From assembly GCA_025464045.1 (NCBI GenBank), contig JAODBQ010000699.1, positions 1-5,082 of the forward strand: 5,082 nucleotides of DNA, read 5' to 3'. The position numbers and the translations under genes are program-made. The notes beneath the pieces were generated by a model. The model was not told where the DNA came from, searched no databases, and saw nothing but the letters and a program-made list of their open reading frames with translations. Within the stretch, counting starts at the first letter, position 1. Every line of letters begins with the position of its first letter. This document shows positions 1 through 5,070 of the stretch, piece after piece. Source of the stretch: Ilumatobacteraceae bacterium. Lineage in GTDB: Bacteria; Actinomycetota; Acidimicrobiia; Acidimicrobiales; Ilumatobacteraceae.

Positions 1-691
1 AGCCTTCGGTGCCGACGAGGTTCGCGGCCGGGACCCGTACGTCTGTGAAGAACACCTCGCCGAAGTGCCGGTTGGTCGTCATGTCCTTGATCGGGCGGAC
101 CTCGATGCCAGGGGTGTCCATCGGCAAGACGATCTCGCTGATCCCGGCATGCGGAGGCCCGTCTGTTGTCGTGCGGCAGATCAGGTAGCAGTAGTCGGCG
201 ACCTCGGCGAAGCTCGTCCAGATCTTCTGCCCGTTGATCACCCAGTCGCCGCCGTCGCGGACGGCGGCGGTCTTCAGCGAGGCGAGGTCGCTGCCGGCGT
301 CCGGCTCGCTCATGCCGATGCACCACGTCGTGTCGCCGGAGAGGATTCGCGGGAGGAACTCGGCCTGCTGGTCCGGCCGGCCGTAGGCGATCAGCGTCGG
401 GCCCATCTGCCGGTCGGCGAACCACATCGCGGCGATGGGCGCGCCGGCCACGATCATCTCCTCGGCCACGATCAGGCGCTCGATCGGCGGGCGTCCGCCA
501 CCACCGAACGCTGTCGGCCAGGTGAGCCCGATCCATCCGTTCTCGGCCATCACCTTGGCGAAGTCCTTGGAGAAGCCGTTGATCCACGAGTCGTTGTGCC
601 GTCCGAACGCGGCGACCCCTTCCGCGGCGATCTTGCGGGCCCGCTCGCGCAACTCGTCCTGCTCCGGCGTCCACGTGAAATCCATGGTCAT
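1..691 (-). CDS. Acyl-CoA dehydrogenase, N-terminal and middle domains (3' end outside window)
   Basis: Flavoenzyme that would oxidise an acyl-CoA to the 2,3-enoyl-CoA, passing electrons to ETF; cytoplasmic. I translated the minus strand: 230 codons are open to the left edge. Visible signatures of the family are the helical N-terminal domain (about residues 5–120, with GLTWPTAFGG near 55–64), the FAD/substrate loop GMSEPDAGSDLAS (about 126–138), NGQKIWTS (about 153–160) and the beta-domain stretch GISEIVLPMDTPGI (about 183–196). The C-terminal helical domain, which carries the catalytic glutamate in most members, lies outside the window, so substrate class cannot be judged. Three in-frame starts are possible: GTG 694, ATG 691 and ATG 685. 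No Shine-Dalgarno sequence precedes any of them. I chose 691 because it fits a short leader from the shared -10 element best, but 685 (MDFTW) is equally usual for the family. It diverges from kynureninase; a joint role in tryptophan or aromatic degradation is only conjecture. Confidence 0.93.
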   Translation of the reverse strand, partial: MTMDFTWTPEQDELRERARKIAAEGVAAFGRHNDSWINGFSKDFAKVMAENGWIGLTWPTAFGGGGRPPIERLIVAEEMIVAGAPIAAMWFADRQMGPTLIAYGRPDQQAEFLPRILSGDTTWCIGMSEPDAGSDLASLKTAAVRDGGDWVINGQKIWTSFAEVADYCYLICRTTTDGPPHAGISEIVLPMDTPGIEVRPIKDMTTNRHFGEVFFTDVRVPAANLVGTEG

Positions 692-703
692 CACTGTGTC
701 ATC

Positions 704-709
704 TACGGT
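704..709 (+). promoter_or_regulatory. Candidate -10 element for leaderless kynU mRNA
   Basis: TACGGT fits TANNNT. Its last T, taken as -7, puts the transcription start exactly on the G of the GTG at 716, so the mRNA would be leaderless. This agrees with the absence of a Shine-Dalgarno sequence. The -35 region would fall inside the first codons of the divergent acyl-CoA dehydrogenase and shows no clear TTGACA-like hexamer. Confidence 0.45.
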
Positions 710-710
710 T
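705..710 (-). promoter_or_regulatory. Candidate -10 element for the acyl-CoA dehydrogenase, shared with kynU
   Basis: Read on the minus strand the hexamer is AACCGT, matching only the two most important -10 positions (A at -11, T at -7). A start 7 bp downstream would be near 698, giving a 4–7 nt leader before GTG 694 or ATG 691. The divergent gap is so short that any promoter must lie here or inside kynU. TAGATG at 705–700 is an alternative but lacks the final T. No convincing -35 was seen. Confidence 0.35.
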
Positions 711-715
711 CGGGC

Positions 716-1912
716 GTGACCAGCCGCATCGATGCGATCGCCCTCGATCGCGCCGATCCGCTGGCCTCGTTCCGCGACGAGTTCCTCGTCACCGACCCTG
801 CCGTGATCTACCTGGACGGCAACTCGCTGGGCATGACGCCGGCGCGGACCGTCACCCGCATCCACGAGGTGGTGACCGGGGAGTGGGCCAGCGGGTTGAT
901 CGGCTCGTGGGACCGATGGCTGGACATGCCCCAGCGCGTCGGGGACCGCCTCGCACCCCTGATCGGCGCCGCGCCGGGCGAGGTCGTGGTGCACGACTCG
1001 ACGACCGTCAACCTCTACCAGCTCGTGCACGCTGCCCTGGCGCTGCGAACCGACCGCACCGTCATCGCCATCGATGCCGGCGAGTTCCCGACGGACCGCT
1101 ACGTGGTGCAGGGCATCGCCGACGCAACCGGACGCACGGTGCGCGACGGCTTCGTCGAGCTCGGCGATGTCGCCGTCGTCGTGCGTTCCGTCGTCGACTA
1201 CCGCACTGCGGCGGTCGTGGACGTCGCGGCAGAGACCGCCCGGGCCCGCGCTGCCGGTGCGCTCGTCGTCTGGGACCTCGCGCACGCCGCGGGGGTGCTC
1301 GCGGTCGATCTCGGCGCGGCCGGGGCCGAGCTCGCCGTCGGGTGCAGCTACAAGTTCCTCAACGGTGGCCCCGGCGCGCCGGGGTGGAGCTACGTCGCCG
1401 CCGCGTTGCAACCGCACCTGCGCCAACCCATCTGGGGCTGGTTCGCGCACGTCGACCAGTTCGCGATGGGCCCGACGTTCGCGCCGCGCCCCGACATCGG
1501 ACGGCTGCTGCTCGGGACGCCGTCGATCCTGGCCCTCACCGCGGCGGACGAGGGCATCGCCCTGTCCGCCCGGGCGGGCATCCTGGAGATCTCCGCGAAG
1601 GCCGACGCGCTCACCGCCTTCGCCCTGCGGTTGTGCGACGAGCTCGGGCTGGCCACGTCCACGCCCCGCGACCCGGCGCGTCGCGGCGGGCATGTGGCCG
1701 TGGTCCACGACGATGCACGGACGCTGGTGCCAGCGCTCGCGGCGCGCTGTGTGATCACCGACTTCCGTGAGCCCGACGTGATCCGGATCGGCTGCTCGCC
1801 GCTCACCACCCGGTTCACCGACGTCTACGACGGCCTCGTGCTGATCGCGCAGCTGGCCGCCGACTCCTCGAGCTCACCAGCCGACGCAGGCACCGATCCT
1901 GCCCAGAGATGA
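716..1912 (+). CDS. kynU: Kynureninase
   Basis: PLP-dependent enzyme that cleaves L-kynurenine to anthranilate plus alanine (3-hydroxykynurenine can also be a substrate in the family); cytoplasmic homodimer of fold-type I. The 398-residue product has the family landmarks in order: YLDGNSLG (32–39), the phosphate-binding DSTTVN (94–99), WDLAHAAG (186–193) with the Asp and His that contact the cofactor, CSYKFLNGGPGAPG (210–223) with Lys213 as the expected Schiff-base lysine, the GWFAHVDQFAM segment, and GTPSILAL. Length is at the short end of the usual 400–460. The frame stays open upstream to about 65, but that part is antisense to the acyl-CoA dehydrogenase and resembles nothing; GTG 716 starts just before the family-like LDRADPLASFRDEF. 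No tryptophan dioxygenase, formamidase or anthranilate-degrading gene is in view, so whether it serves catabolism or NAD synthesis cannot be told. Confidence 0.96.
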   Translation: MTSRIDAIALDRADPLASFRDEFLVTDPAVIYLDGNSLGMTPARTVTRIHEVVTGEWASGLIGSWDRWLDMPQRVGDRLAPLIGAAPGEVVVHDSTTVNLYQLVHAALALRTDRTVIAIDAGEFPTDRYVVQGIADATGRTVRDGFVELGDVAVVVRSVVDYRTAAVVDVAAETARARAAGALVVWDLAHAAGVLAVDLGAAGAELAVGCSYKFLNGGPGAPGWSYVAAALQPHLRQPIWGWFAHVDQFAMGPTFAPRPDIGRLLLGTPSILALTAADEGIALSARAGILEISAKADALTAFALRLCDELGLATSTPRDPARRGGHVAVVHDDARTLVPALAARCVITDFREPDVIRIGCSPLTTRFTDVYDGLVLIAQLAADSSSSPADAGTDPAQR

Positions 1913-1920
1913 GCAGGATC
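1895..1920 (+). terminator. Hairpin over the kynU stop codon, candidate terminator
   Basis: Perfect 8-bp inverted repeat GATCCTGC / GCAGGATC (arms 1895–1902 and 1913–1920) with a 10-nt loop that contains the kynU TGA. No T-tract follows, so if it terminates it is of the U-less kind often suggested for high-GC actinobacteria; it could instead protect the 3' end of the mRNA. Confidence 0.45.
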
Positions 1921-1927
1921 CATCCCG

Positions 1928-1947
1928 GCGTCGTGCCGACCCGACGC
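1928..1947 (+). terminator. Second hairpin downstream of kynU
   Basis: Perfect 6-bp inverted repeat GCGTCG / CGACGC (arms 1928–1933 and 1942–1947) with an 8-nt loop, 7 bp after the first hairpin. The tandem arrangement supports an end of transcription between kynU and the lipoprotein gene. There is no T-tract, and a 6-bp GC repeat alone is weak evidence. Confidence 0.3.
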
Positions 1948-1968
1948 GGAGTTGGCTGAGCAGCGGGC

Positions 1969-1974
1969 CACAAT
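1969..1974 (+). promoter_or_regulatory. Candidate -10 element for the DUF3105 lipoprotein gene
   Basis: CACAAT (one mismatch to TATAAT at position 1 and one at position 3) ends 8 bp before ATG 1983, predicting a start at about 1981 and a 2-nt leader. No Shine-Dalgarno sequence lies upstream of the ATG. No well-spaced -35 was found: TTGGCT at 1952–1957 is only 11 bp away, too close. Confidence 0.35.
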
Positions 1975-1982
1975 GAGCGCCC

Positions 1983-2555
1983 ATGCGCCGAGCCGCCGCC
2001 TTCTTCCTCTGCATCCCGCTCCTGCTCGCGGCCTGCGGGTCCGACAAGAAGGCCTCGCCCGTCACGACGGCCGCCGCCGGTCGAGCATCGGGATCGACGC
2101 TCCCGGCCGCGGCGCCGGCGGGCACCACGACCTACACCGGACTGGCCCGCAACCACGTCGACACGAAGGTCGACTACCCGCAGACGCCGCCCGTCGGCGG
2201 ACCGCACAACCCCGTCTGGCAGACCTGCAGGTTCTACGACCAGCCGATCCTCAACGAGCACGGGGTGCACTCGATGGAGCACGGCGCGGTGTGGATCACC
2301 TACCGGCCGGATCTGCCGGCCGATCAGGTCGCCGTGCTGAAGGCGATGGAGCCGGGCAAGGGCTACCTGCTGATCTCGCCCTATCCGGGGCTGCCGGCCA
2401 ACGTCGTCGCCACTGCGTGGGGCAAGCAGCTGTACCTCGACTCGGTCAGCGACCCGCGCCTCCAGCAGTTCGTGGCCTACTTCGAGGTCGGCCCGCAGAC
2501 GCCCGAGCAGGGCGTGCCCTGCCAGGGCGGCACGACCGTGGTGGCCTCGGGCTGA
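1983..2555 (+). CDS. DUF3105-family lipoprotein of unknown function
   Basis: A 190-residue exported lipoprotein. Residues 1–17 form a signal peptide (two Arg, then a hydrophobic stretch) ending in the lipobox LAAC with Cys18 as the lipidation site. Residues about 19–50 are a Ser/Thr/Ala/Pro-rich linker. The globular part begins near 51 and shows DUF3105 hallmarks: YPQTPPVGGPH (65–75), then HSMEHGAVWITYRP (96–109). His75, His96, Glu99 and His100 are the obvious candidates for a metal or active site, and Cys82 and Cys180 could form a disulfide outside the membrane; these roles are inference. Members occur widely in actinobacteria, often membrane-anchored, with no settled function that I know of. 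It stands alone between kynU hairpins and a convergent gene, so the context gives no hint of its job. Confidence 0.88.
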   Translation: MRRAAAFFLCIPLLLAACGSDKKASPVTTAAAGRASGSTLPAAAPAGTTTYTGLARNHVDTKVDYPQTPPVGGPHNPVWQTCRFYDQPILNEHGVHSMEHGAVWITYRPDLPADQVAVLKAMEPGKGYLLISPYPGLPANVVATAWGKQLYLDSVSDPRLQQFVAYFEVGPQTPEQGVPCQGGTTVVASG

Positions 2556-2564
2556 CCCCGAGGC
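2544..2564. terminator. GC hairpin between convergent genes, candidate bidirectional terminator
   Basis: Perfect 8-bp inverted repeat GCCTCGGG / CCCGAGGC (arms 2544–2551 and 2557–2564) with a 5-nt loop. The DUF3105 stop codon TGA (2553–2555) lies in the loop, and the stop of the minus-strand gene (2566–2568) starts 2 bp past the right arm. Being symmetric and placed exactly at the meeting point of two convergent genes, it could end transcription both ways. There is no T-tract on either side. Confidence 0.5.
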
Positions 2565-2565
2565 G

Positions 2566-2742
2566 CTACTCGTCGTCCCCGTCCTCGTCGGGCAGGACGA
2601 GGTCCCAGCGGTCACGGCAGTCCTGGCAGCGGTAGGCAACGATGTCGCCCGGCTCCCACGCGCCGTCTTCCGGGGGGTGGGTGAGCAGGTGGCAGGTGCC
2701 GCCGCAATCGATGCAGACGATGGTCGGTTCCGGCTCCAGCAC
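2566..2742 (-). CDS. Small two-CxxC zinc-ribbon-like protein, unknown function
   Basis: Encodes 58 residues. CIDC (10–13) with Cys17 close by, and CQDC (39–42), form two cysteine pairs about 26 residues apart, the usual layout of a zinc ribbon. Between them are GAWEPGDIVAYRC and around them a hydrophobic core pattern, followed by DRWDLVLP and an acidic tail PDEDGDDE. I cannot name a function; a single zinc ribbon of this size could bind nucleic acid or a protein partner. The GTG at 2742 is chosen because the frame upstream runs antisense into rsmD and shows no protein-like sequence, and because a -10-like CAGACT ends exactly 6 bp before it. It diverges from rsmD across 18 bp and converges on the DUF3105 gene. 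Codon use (G/C-rich third positions) and the intact cysteine pattern argue that it is real. Confidence 0.8.
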   Translation of the reverse strand: MLEPEPTIVCIDCGGTCHLLTHPPEDGAWEPGDIVAYRCQDCRDRWDLVLPDEDGDDE

Positions 2743-2747
2743 GCCCG

Positions 2748-2753
2748 TAGTCT
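2748..2753 (+). promoter_or_regulatory. Candidate -10 element for the rsmD-led operon
   Basis: TAGTCT, inside CCGTAGTCTG, ends 7 bp before ATG 2761 and predicts a transcription start at 2760, a one-base leader. The near-identical CCGTAGCCTG precedes the DUF177 gene at the same distance. rsmD has no Shine-Dalgarno sequence. No clear -35. Confidence 0.55.
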
Positions 2754-2754
2754 G
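2749..2754 (-). promoter_or_regulatory. Candidate -10 element for the small zinc-ribbon gene, shared with rsmD
   Basis: Minus-strand hexamer CAGACT has A at -11 and T at -7. Counting 7 bp on gives a start at 2742, the first base of the GTG, hence a leaderless mRNA. It overlaps the rsmD -10 by five bases (AGTCT / AGACT). No -35 recognised. Confidence 0.4.
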
Positions 2755-2760
2755 CCGTCC

Positions 2761-3291
2761 ATGCGGGTGATCTCGGGTGAGCTGGGTGGGCGCAGGCTGG
2801 TCACCCCGGACGGGACCACCACACGACCGACCACGGACAAGGTCCGCCAGGCCGTGTTCAACTCGCTGACGCACAGCGGGGTGATCGACGGGGCGGTGGT
2901 CGTCGACCTGTACGCCGGTTCGGGCGCGCTGGGCATCGAGGCGCTGTCGCGCGGTGCGGCGCGTTGCACGTTCGTCGAGCGCGACCGTGAGGCGCTGCGT
3001 TCGCTGCGCGCCAACATCACCGCACTGCACCTCGACGACCGGGCGACGGTCGTCACGAGCGACGTGCTCGCCTGGGTGCCATCGGTGCGCGGCGTCGATC
3101 TGGCGTTCGTCGACCCGCCGTACTCGTTCGAGGCGTGGGCCCGCCTCCTCGGTGTCCTCGATGCCGGTCTGGTGGTCGCGGAGGCCGGTGCCGAGGTCGC
3201 CGCGCCACCTGGATGGGACATCCTTCGCTCGCGTCGGTACGGCCGCACGTGGGTCACGGTTTTGGAACGAGTAGCGTCACCGCCCGCATGA
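2761..3291 (+). CDS. rsmD: 16S rRNA (guanine(966)-N2)-methyltransferase RsmD
   Basis: SAM-dependent methyltransferase expected to make m2G966 (E. coli numbering) in 16S rRNA during 30S assembly; cytoplasmic. The 176-residue product is close to the usual 180–200. It opens with MRVISGELGGRRL and TRPTTDKVRQAVFN (21–34), the family's N-terminal signature, then the SAM-binding DLYAGSGALGIEALSRGA (49–66), the acidic Glu73 at the end of the next strand, and the catalytic DPPY (118–121) typical of exocyclic amine methylation. ATG 2761 is chosen because family similarity begins at once (MRVISG); the open frame further upstream overlaps the divergent small gene. The stop overlaps the coaD start as ATGA, so the two are probably translationally coupled. 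rsmD–coaD pairing is standard in many bacteria. Confidence 0.96.
   Translation: MRVISGELGGRRLVTPDGTTTRPTTDKVRQAVFNSLTHSGVIDGAVVVDLYAGSGALGIEALSRGAARCTFVERDREALRSLRANITALHLDDRATVVTSDVLAWVPSVRGVDLAFVDPPYSFEAWARLLGVLDAGLVVAEAGAEVAAPPGWDILRSRRYGRTWVTVLERVASPPA
3272..3277 (+). promoter_or_regulatory. Candidate internal -10 element before coaD
   Basis: TAGCGT lies in the last codons of rsmD, 10 bp before ATG 3288, predicting a start near 3284 and a 4-nt leader. It resembles the TAGNNT elements before rsmD, the DUF177 gene and rpmF, so coaD may have its own transcript besides read-through from rsmD. A chance match inside coding sequence is possible. Confidence 0.35.
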
Positions 3292-3809
3292 CCCAGCACG
3301 CTGCAGCGGCGATCTACCCCGGAAGCTTCGACCCGTTCCACAACGGCCACCTCGACGTCGTCGAACAGGCGGTCGAGCTGTTCGGTTCGGTCGTCGTGGC
3401 GACGATGCACAACCCCACCAAGCCGAGCGGGATGTTCGATCTCGAGCGGCGCCTGGCGATGATCGCCGAGAGCGTCGCCCACCTGCCCACCGTCACCGTG
3501 CGCGCGTTCCCGGGGCTCGCGGTGCACGCGGCGCGGGACGCCAACGTGCGCTTCATCGTCAAGGGCCTGCGCACGAGCGGGGACTTCGAGGTCGAGCAGC
3601 AGATGGCGCAGACGAACCACGACGTCAGTGGCTTCCGCACGGTGTTCATGCCGTGCTCGCCGGCGTTGTCGTTCATCAGCAGCCGTTTCATCCGCGAGAT
3701 CGCGAAGTACGGTGGCGATGTCACCGCGCTGGTCCCGACCCCCGTTGCCGCCCAGCTCGCCCGCCTGTTCCCGCCTGCCGGCAACACCGATCCTTCCCGA
3801 GAGCCATGA
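3288..3809 (+). CDS. coaD: Phosphopantetheine adenylyltransferase (PPAT)
   Basis: Transfers AMP from ATP to 4'-phosphopantetheine to make dephospho-CoA, the fourth step from pantothenate in CoA synthesis; cytoplasmic, usually a hexamer. The 173-residue product has the nucleotidyltransferase signature YPGSFDPFHNGH (10–21) with the HxGH motif His18–His21, NPTKPSGMF (42–50) with the expected substrate-binding lysine, VKGLRTSGDFEVEQQMAQ (91–108), and ISSRFIREIAKYGGDV (130–145), the family's C-terminal ATP-binding motif. It is slightly longer than E. coli CoaD (159) because of a C-terminal tail rich in Pro and Ala. The start at 3288 overlaps the rsmD stop, and similarity begins a few residues in; the frame open from 3135 is a shadow of rsmD. 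Its stop overlaps the next start, again as ATGA. Confidence 0.97.
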   Translation: MTQHAAAAIYPGSFDPFHNGHLDVVEQAVELFGSVVVATMHNPTKPSGMFDLERRLAMIAESVAHLPTVTVRAFPGLAVHAARDANVRFIVKGLRTSGDFEVEQQMAQTNHDVSGFRTVFMPCSPALSFISSRFIREIAKYGGDVTALVPTPVAAQLARLFPPAGNTDPSREP

Positions 3810-4402
3810 GCAACGACGACGAGTTCGAGTACGACGAGGAGGAGATCGACGACTCGGACGCGTACGTCCGTGCCAACAACGGCTACGTCGGCGACGCCGA
3901 GGCGTTGCTGCGCGACGTCATCGACCTGATCGCCACGGCACCGACGATGCCGCTGTCCTCGTCGCCGCGCATCGATCGCGAAGACGTCATCGTCCGGCTC
4001 GAGGACGTGCTCGCCCGGCTCCCGGGGGAGATGCGCCAGGCGCGCTGGATGATCAAGGAGCGTCAGGAGTTCGTCTCCAAGACCCGGCGCGAGGCGGACG
4101 AGCTGCTCGAGGCCGCCCGGGTCCAGGCGGAGCGGATGGTCCAACGCACGGAGGTCGTGCGGGCAGCCGAGGCGCGCGCCCGCCAGATCAGCGACGCCGC
4201 CGACAGCGATGCCCGGCGGCTGCGGCACGAGACCGAGGACTTCCTCGACCAGCGCCTCGGCAGCTTCGAGATCCTCCTGGACAAGCTGCAGAAGACGGTC
4301 GCCGCCGGGCGATCACGCCTGGCCATCGGCAGTGCGCGCGATGCCGCCGACGAGGGGCCGGACGACGATCCCACCAAGGGCTTCTTCGACCAGGATCGCT
4401 GA
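3806..4402 (+). CDS. SepIVA/DivIVA-like coiled-coil protein
   Basis: A 198-residue soluble protein with no enzyme motif. Residues 1–18 are strongly acidic (11 Asp/Glu). A helical segment at about 27–45 leads to MPLSSSPRIDRED (48–60), then a long charged helix, about 57–170, with the Ala/Glu/Arg-rich heptad pattern of a coiled coil (EADELLEAARVQAERM, 96–111). The tail ends DDDPTKGFFDQDR. Placement directly before a DUF177 gene matches mycobacterial sepIVA (Rv2927c next to Rv2926c and rnc), a septum-associated DivIVA relative involved in cell division and envelope growth; it is shorter than that protein. Such proteins are often auto-annotated as ATP synthase subunit b-like because of the coiled coil; there is no membrane segment here, so that label would be wrong. 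The ATG overlaps the coaD stop, which suggests coupling. Function by synteny is inference. Confidence 0.82.
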   Translation: MSNDDEFEYDEEEIDDSDAYVRANNGYVGDAEALLRDVIDLIATAPTMPLSSSPRIDREDVIVRLEDVLARLPGEMRQARWMIKERQEFVSKTRREADELLEAARVQAERMVQRTEVVRAAEARARQISDAADSDARRLRHETEDFLDQRLGSFEILLDKLQKTVAAGRSRLAIGSARDAADEGPDDDPTKGFFDQDR

Positions 4403-4410
4403 CCGGTCCG

Positions 4411-4416
4411 TAGCCT
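4411..4416 (+). promoter_or_regulatory. Candidate -10 element for the DUF177 gene
   Basis: TAGCCT, inside CCGTAGCCTG, ends 7 bp before ATG 4424, predicting a start at 4423 and a one-base leader. Sequence and spacing copy those of the rsmD element at 2748. No Shine-Dalgarno sequence precedes the ATG. The 8-bp palindrome GACCGGTC (4401–4408) lies immediately upstream, over the preceding stop codon. Confidence 0.5.
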
Positions 4417-4423
4417 GGACGTC

Positions 4424-4945
4424 ATGTCCAGCCCGCTGCTGATCAACGCCGCTGAGCTCCTCCGCCGGCCCGGGTCCGAACGGCTCGTCGAGCTGCAGAC
4501 CACCGTCGGCGAGCTCGGGATCGAGGACGATCCGCGCCTCGAGGCCGACGCCGAGGTGGACGTCCGGCTGCGGCTGGAGTCGCTCACCGACGGCATCGTC
4601 ATCGACGGCGTCGTGCGCGCGCCGTGGGTCGGCACCTGCCGGCGCTGCCTGGAACCGGCTGCCGGCATCGCCGAGAGCGACGTCCAGGAGCTGTATCAGC
4701 TGGTCCTCACCGACCCGGAGGCGTTCGAGATCGTCGGCGACCAGCTGGATCTGCGCCAGATGGTGCGCGAGATCGTCCTGCTCGACGCGCCCGCGACGCC
4801 GCTGTGCCGCGACGACTGCGCCGGTCTGTGCCCCGTCTGCGGCGTCGACCGCAACACCGTCGTCTGCACCTGCGAGCCCGATCGCGCCGACCCTCGCTGG
4901 GATGCGTTGAGCGAGCTGCGGGCCCAGCTCGACGCCCCGGGCTGA
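4424..4945 (+). CDS. DUF177/YceD family protein, linked to L32 and 23S rRNA
   Basis: A 173-residue protein of the YceD (DUF177) family, whose bacterial members are nearly always encoded directly before rpmF and are implicated in 23S rRNA or large-subunit maturation. The N-terminal half is beta-rich (VDVRLRLESLTDGIVIDGVV, 45–64). CRRCLEP (72–78) is the first cysteine pair; DLRQMVREIVLLDAP (109–123) is the conserved central helix; then PLCRDDCAGLCPVCG (126–140) and CTC (148–150). Eight cysteines in total (72, 75, 128, 132, 136, 139, 148, 150) fit one or two zinc sites; E. coli YceD keeps fewer, whereas actinobacterial and plastid-type members keep this richer set as far as I recall. It starts 21 bp after the SepIVA-like gene and lies 130 bp before rpmF. 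ATG 4424 is supported by the -10-like element just before it. Confidence 0.92.
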   Translation: MSSPLLINAAELLRRPGSERLVELQTTVGELGIEDDPRLEADAEVDVRLRLESLTDGIVIDGVVRAPWVGTCRRCLEPAAGIAESDVQELYQLVLTDPEAFEIVGDQLDLRQMVREIVLLDAPATPLCRDDCAGLCPVCGVDRNTVVCTCEPDRADPRWDALSELRAQLDAPG

Positions 4946-5010
4946 CGCTCGGGCGAGGACTGCTCGACGCTGATCCGCCGCGACGGTAGCGGTCGGACGG
5001 GTTCTGCCGT

Positions 5011-5016
5011 TAGCCT
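5011..5016 (+). promoter_or_regulatory. Candidate -10 element for rpmF
   Basis: TAGCCT, the same hexamer as before the DUF177 gene, predicts a start near 5023. Here the start codon is 59 bp downstream instead of 7, so rpmF would have a real 5' leader in addition to read-through from the operon. No clear -35 was seen 16–18 bp upstream. Confidence 0.4.
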
Positions 5017-5064
5017 CCCACCGCCCGATTTCGTCCGAGAACGCCTCGGCTGCGAAGCGCCTCC

Positions 5065-5070
5065 AGGGAG
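5065..5070 (+). promoter_or_regulatory. Ribosome binding site of rpmF
   Basis: AGGGAG, 5 bases before ATG 5076, is the only convincing Shine-Dalgarno sequence in the window and fixes the rpmF start. Confidence 0.7.

Noticed and set aside
65..715. Upstream in-frame extension of kynU giving a 615-residue product
   Set aside because: This part is antisense to a well-conserved acyl-CoA dehydrogenase, has no recognisable protein similarity, and kynureninase similarity begins right after GTG 716.
883..1770. 295-codon plus-strand frame inside kynU, extremely Arg-rich
   Set aside because: It is the +1-type shadow of kynU with no domain-like pattern.
1952..1957. TTGGCT as a -35 element for the DUF3105 gene
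   Set aside because: Only 11 bp from the candidate -10; a usable spacer is 16–18 bp.
2743..3030. Longer version (154 residues) of the small zinc-ribbon protein starting inside rsmD
   Set aside because: The added N-terminus is antisense to conserved rsmD motifs, and the GTG at 2742 with its -10-like element explains the gene better.
1815..3620. 601-codon open frame on the minus strand
   Set aside because: It runs antisense through the ends of kynU, the DUF3105 gene, rsmD and coaD. Its Arg/His/Ser-rich low-complexity product is typical of a high-GC shadow frame.
3314..4228. 304-codon minus-strand open frame opposite coaD and the SepIVA-like gene
   Set aside because: Fully antisense to two recognisable genes; composition is that of a shadow frame.
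3806..4402. ATP synthase subunit b as identity of the coiled-coil protein
   Set aside because: No N-terminal membrane helix and no other ATP synthase genes nearby; the resemblance is due to coiled-coil composition.
4933..4955. Possible hairpin over the DUF177 stop codon (CGCCC with GGGCG)
   Set aside because: Only 5 bp pair before mismatches, in very GC-rich sequence; too weak to call a terminator, and the operon probably continues into rpmF.
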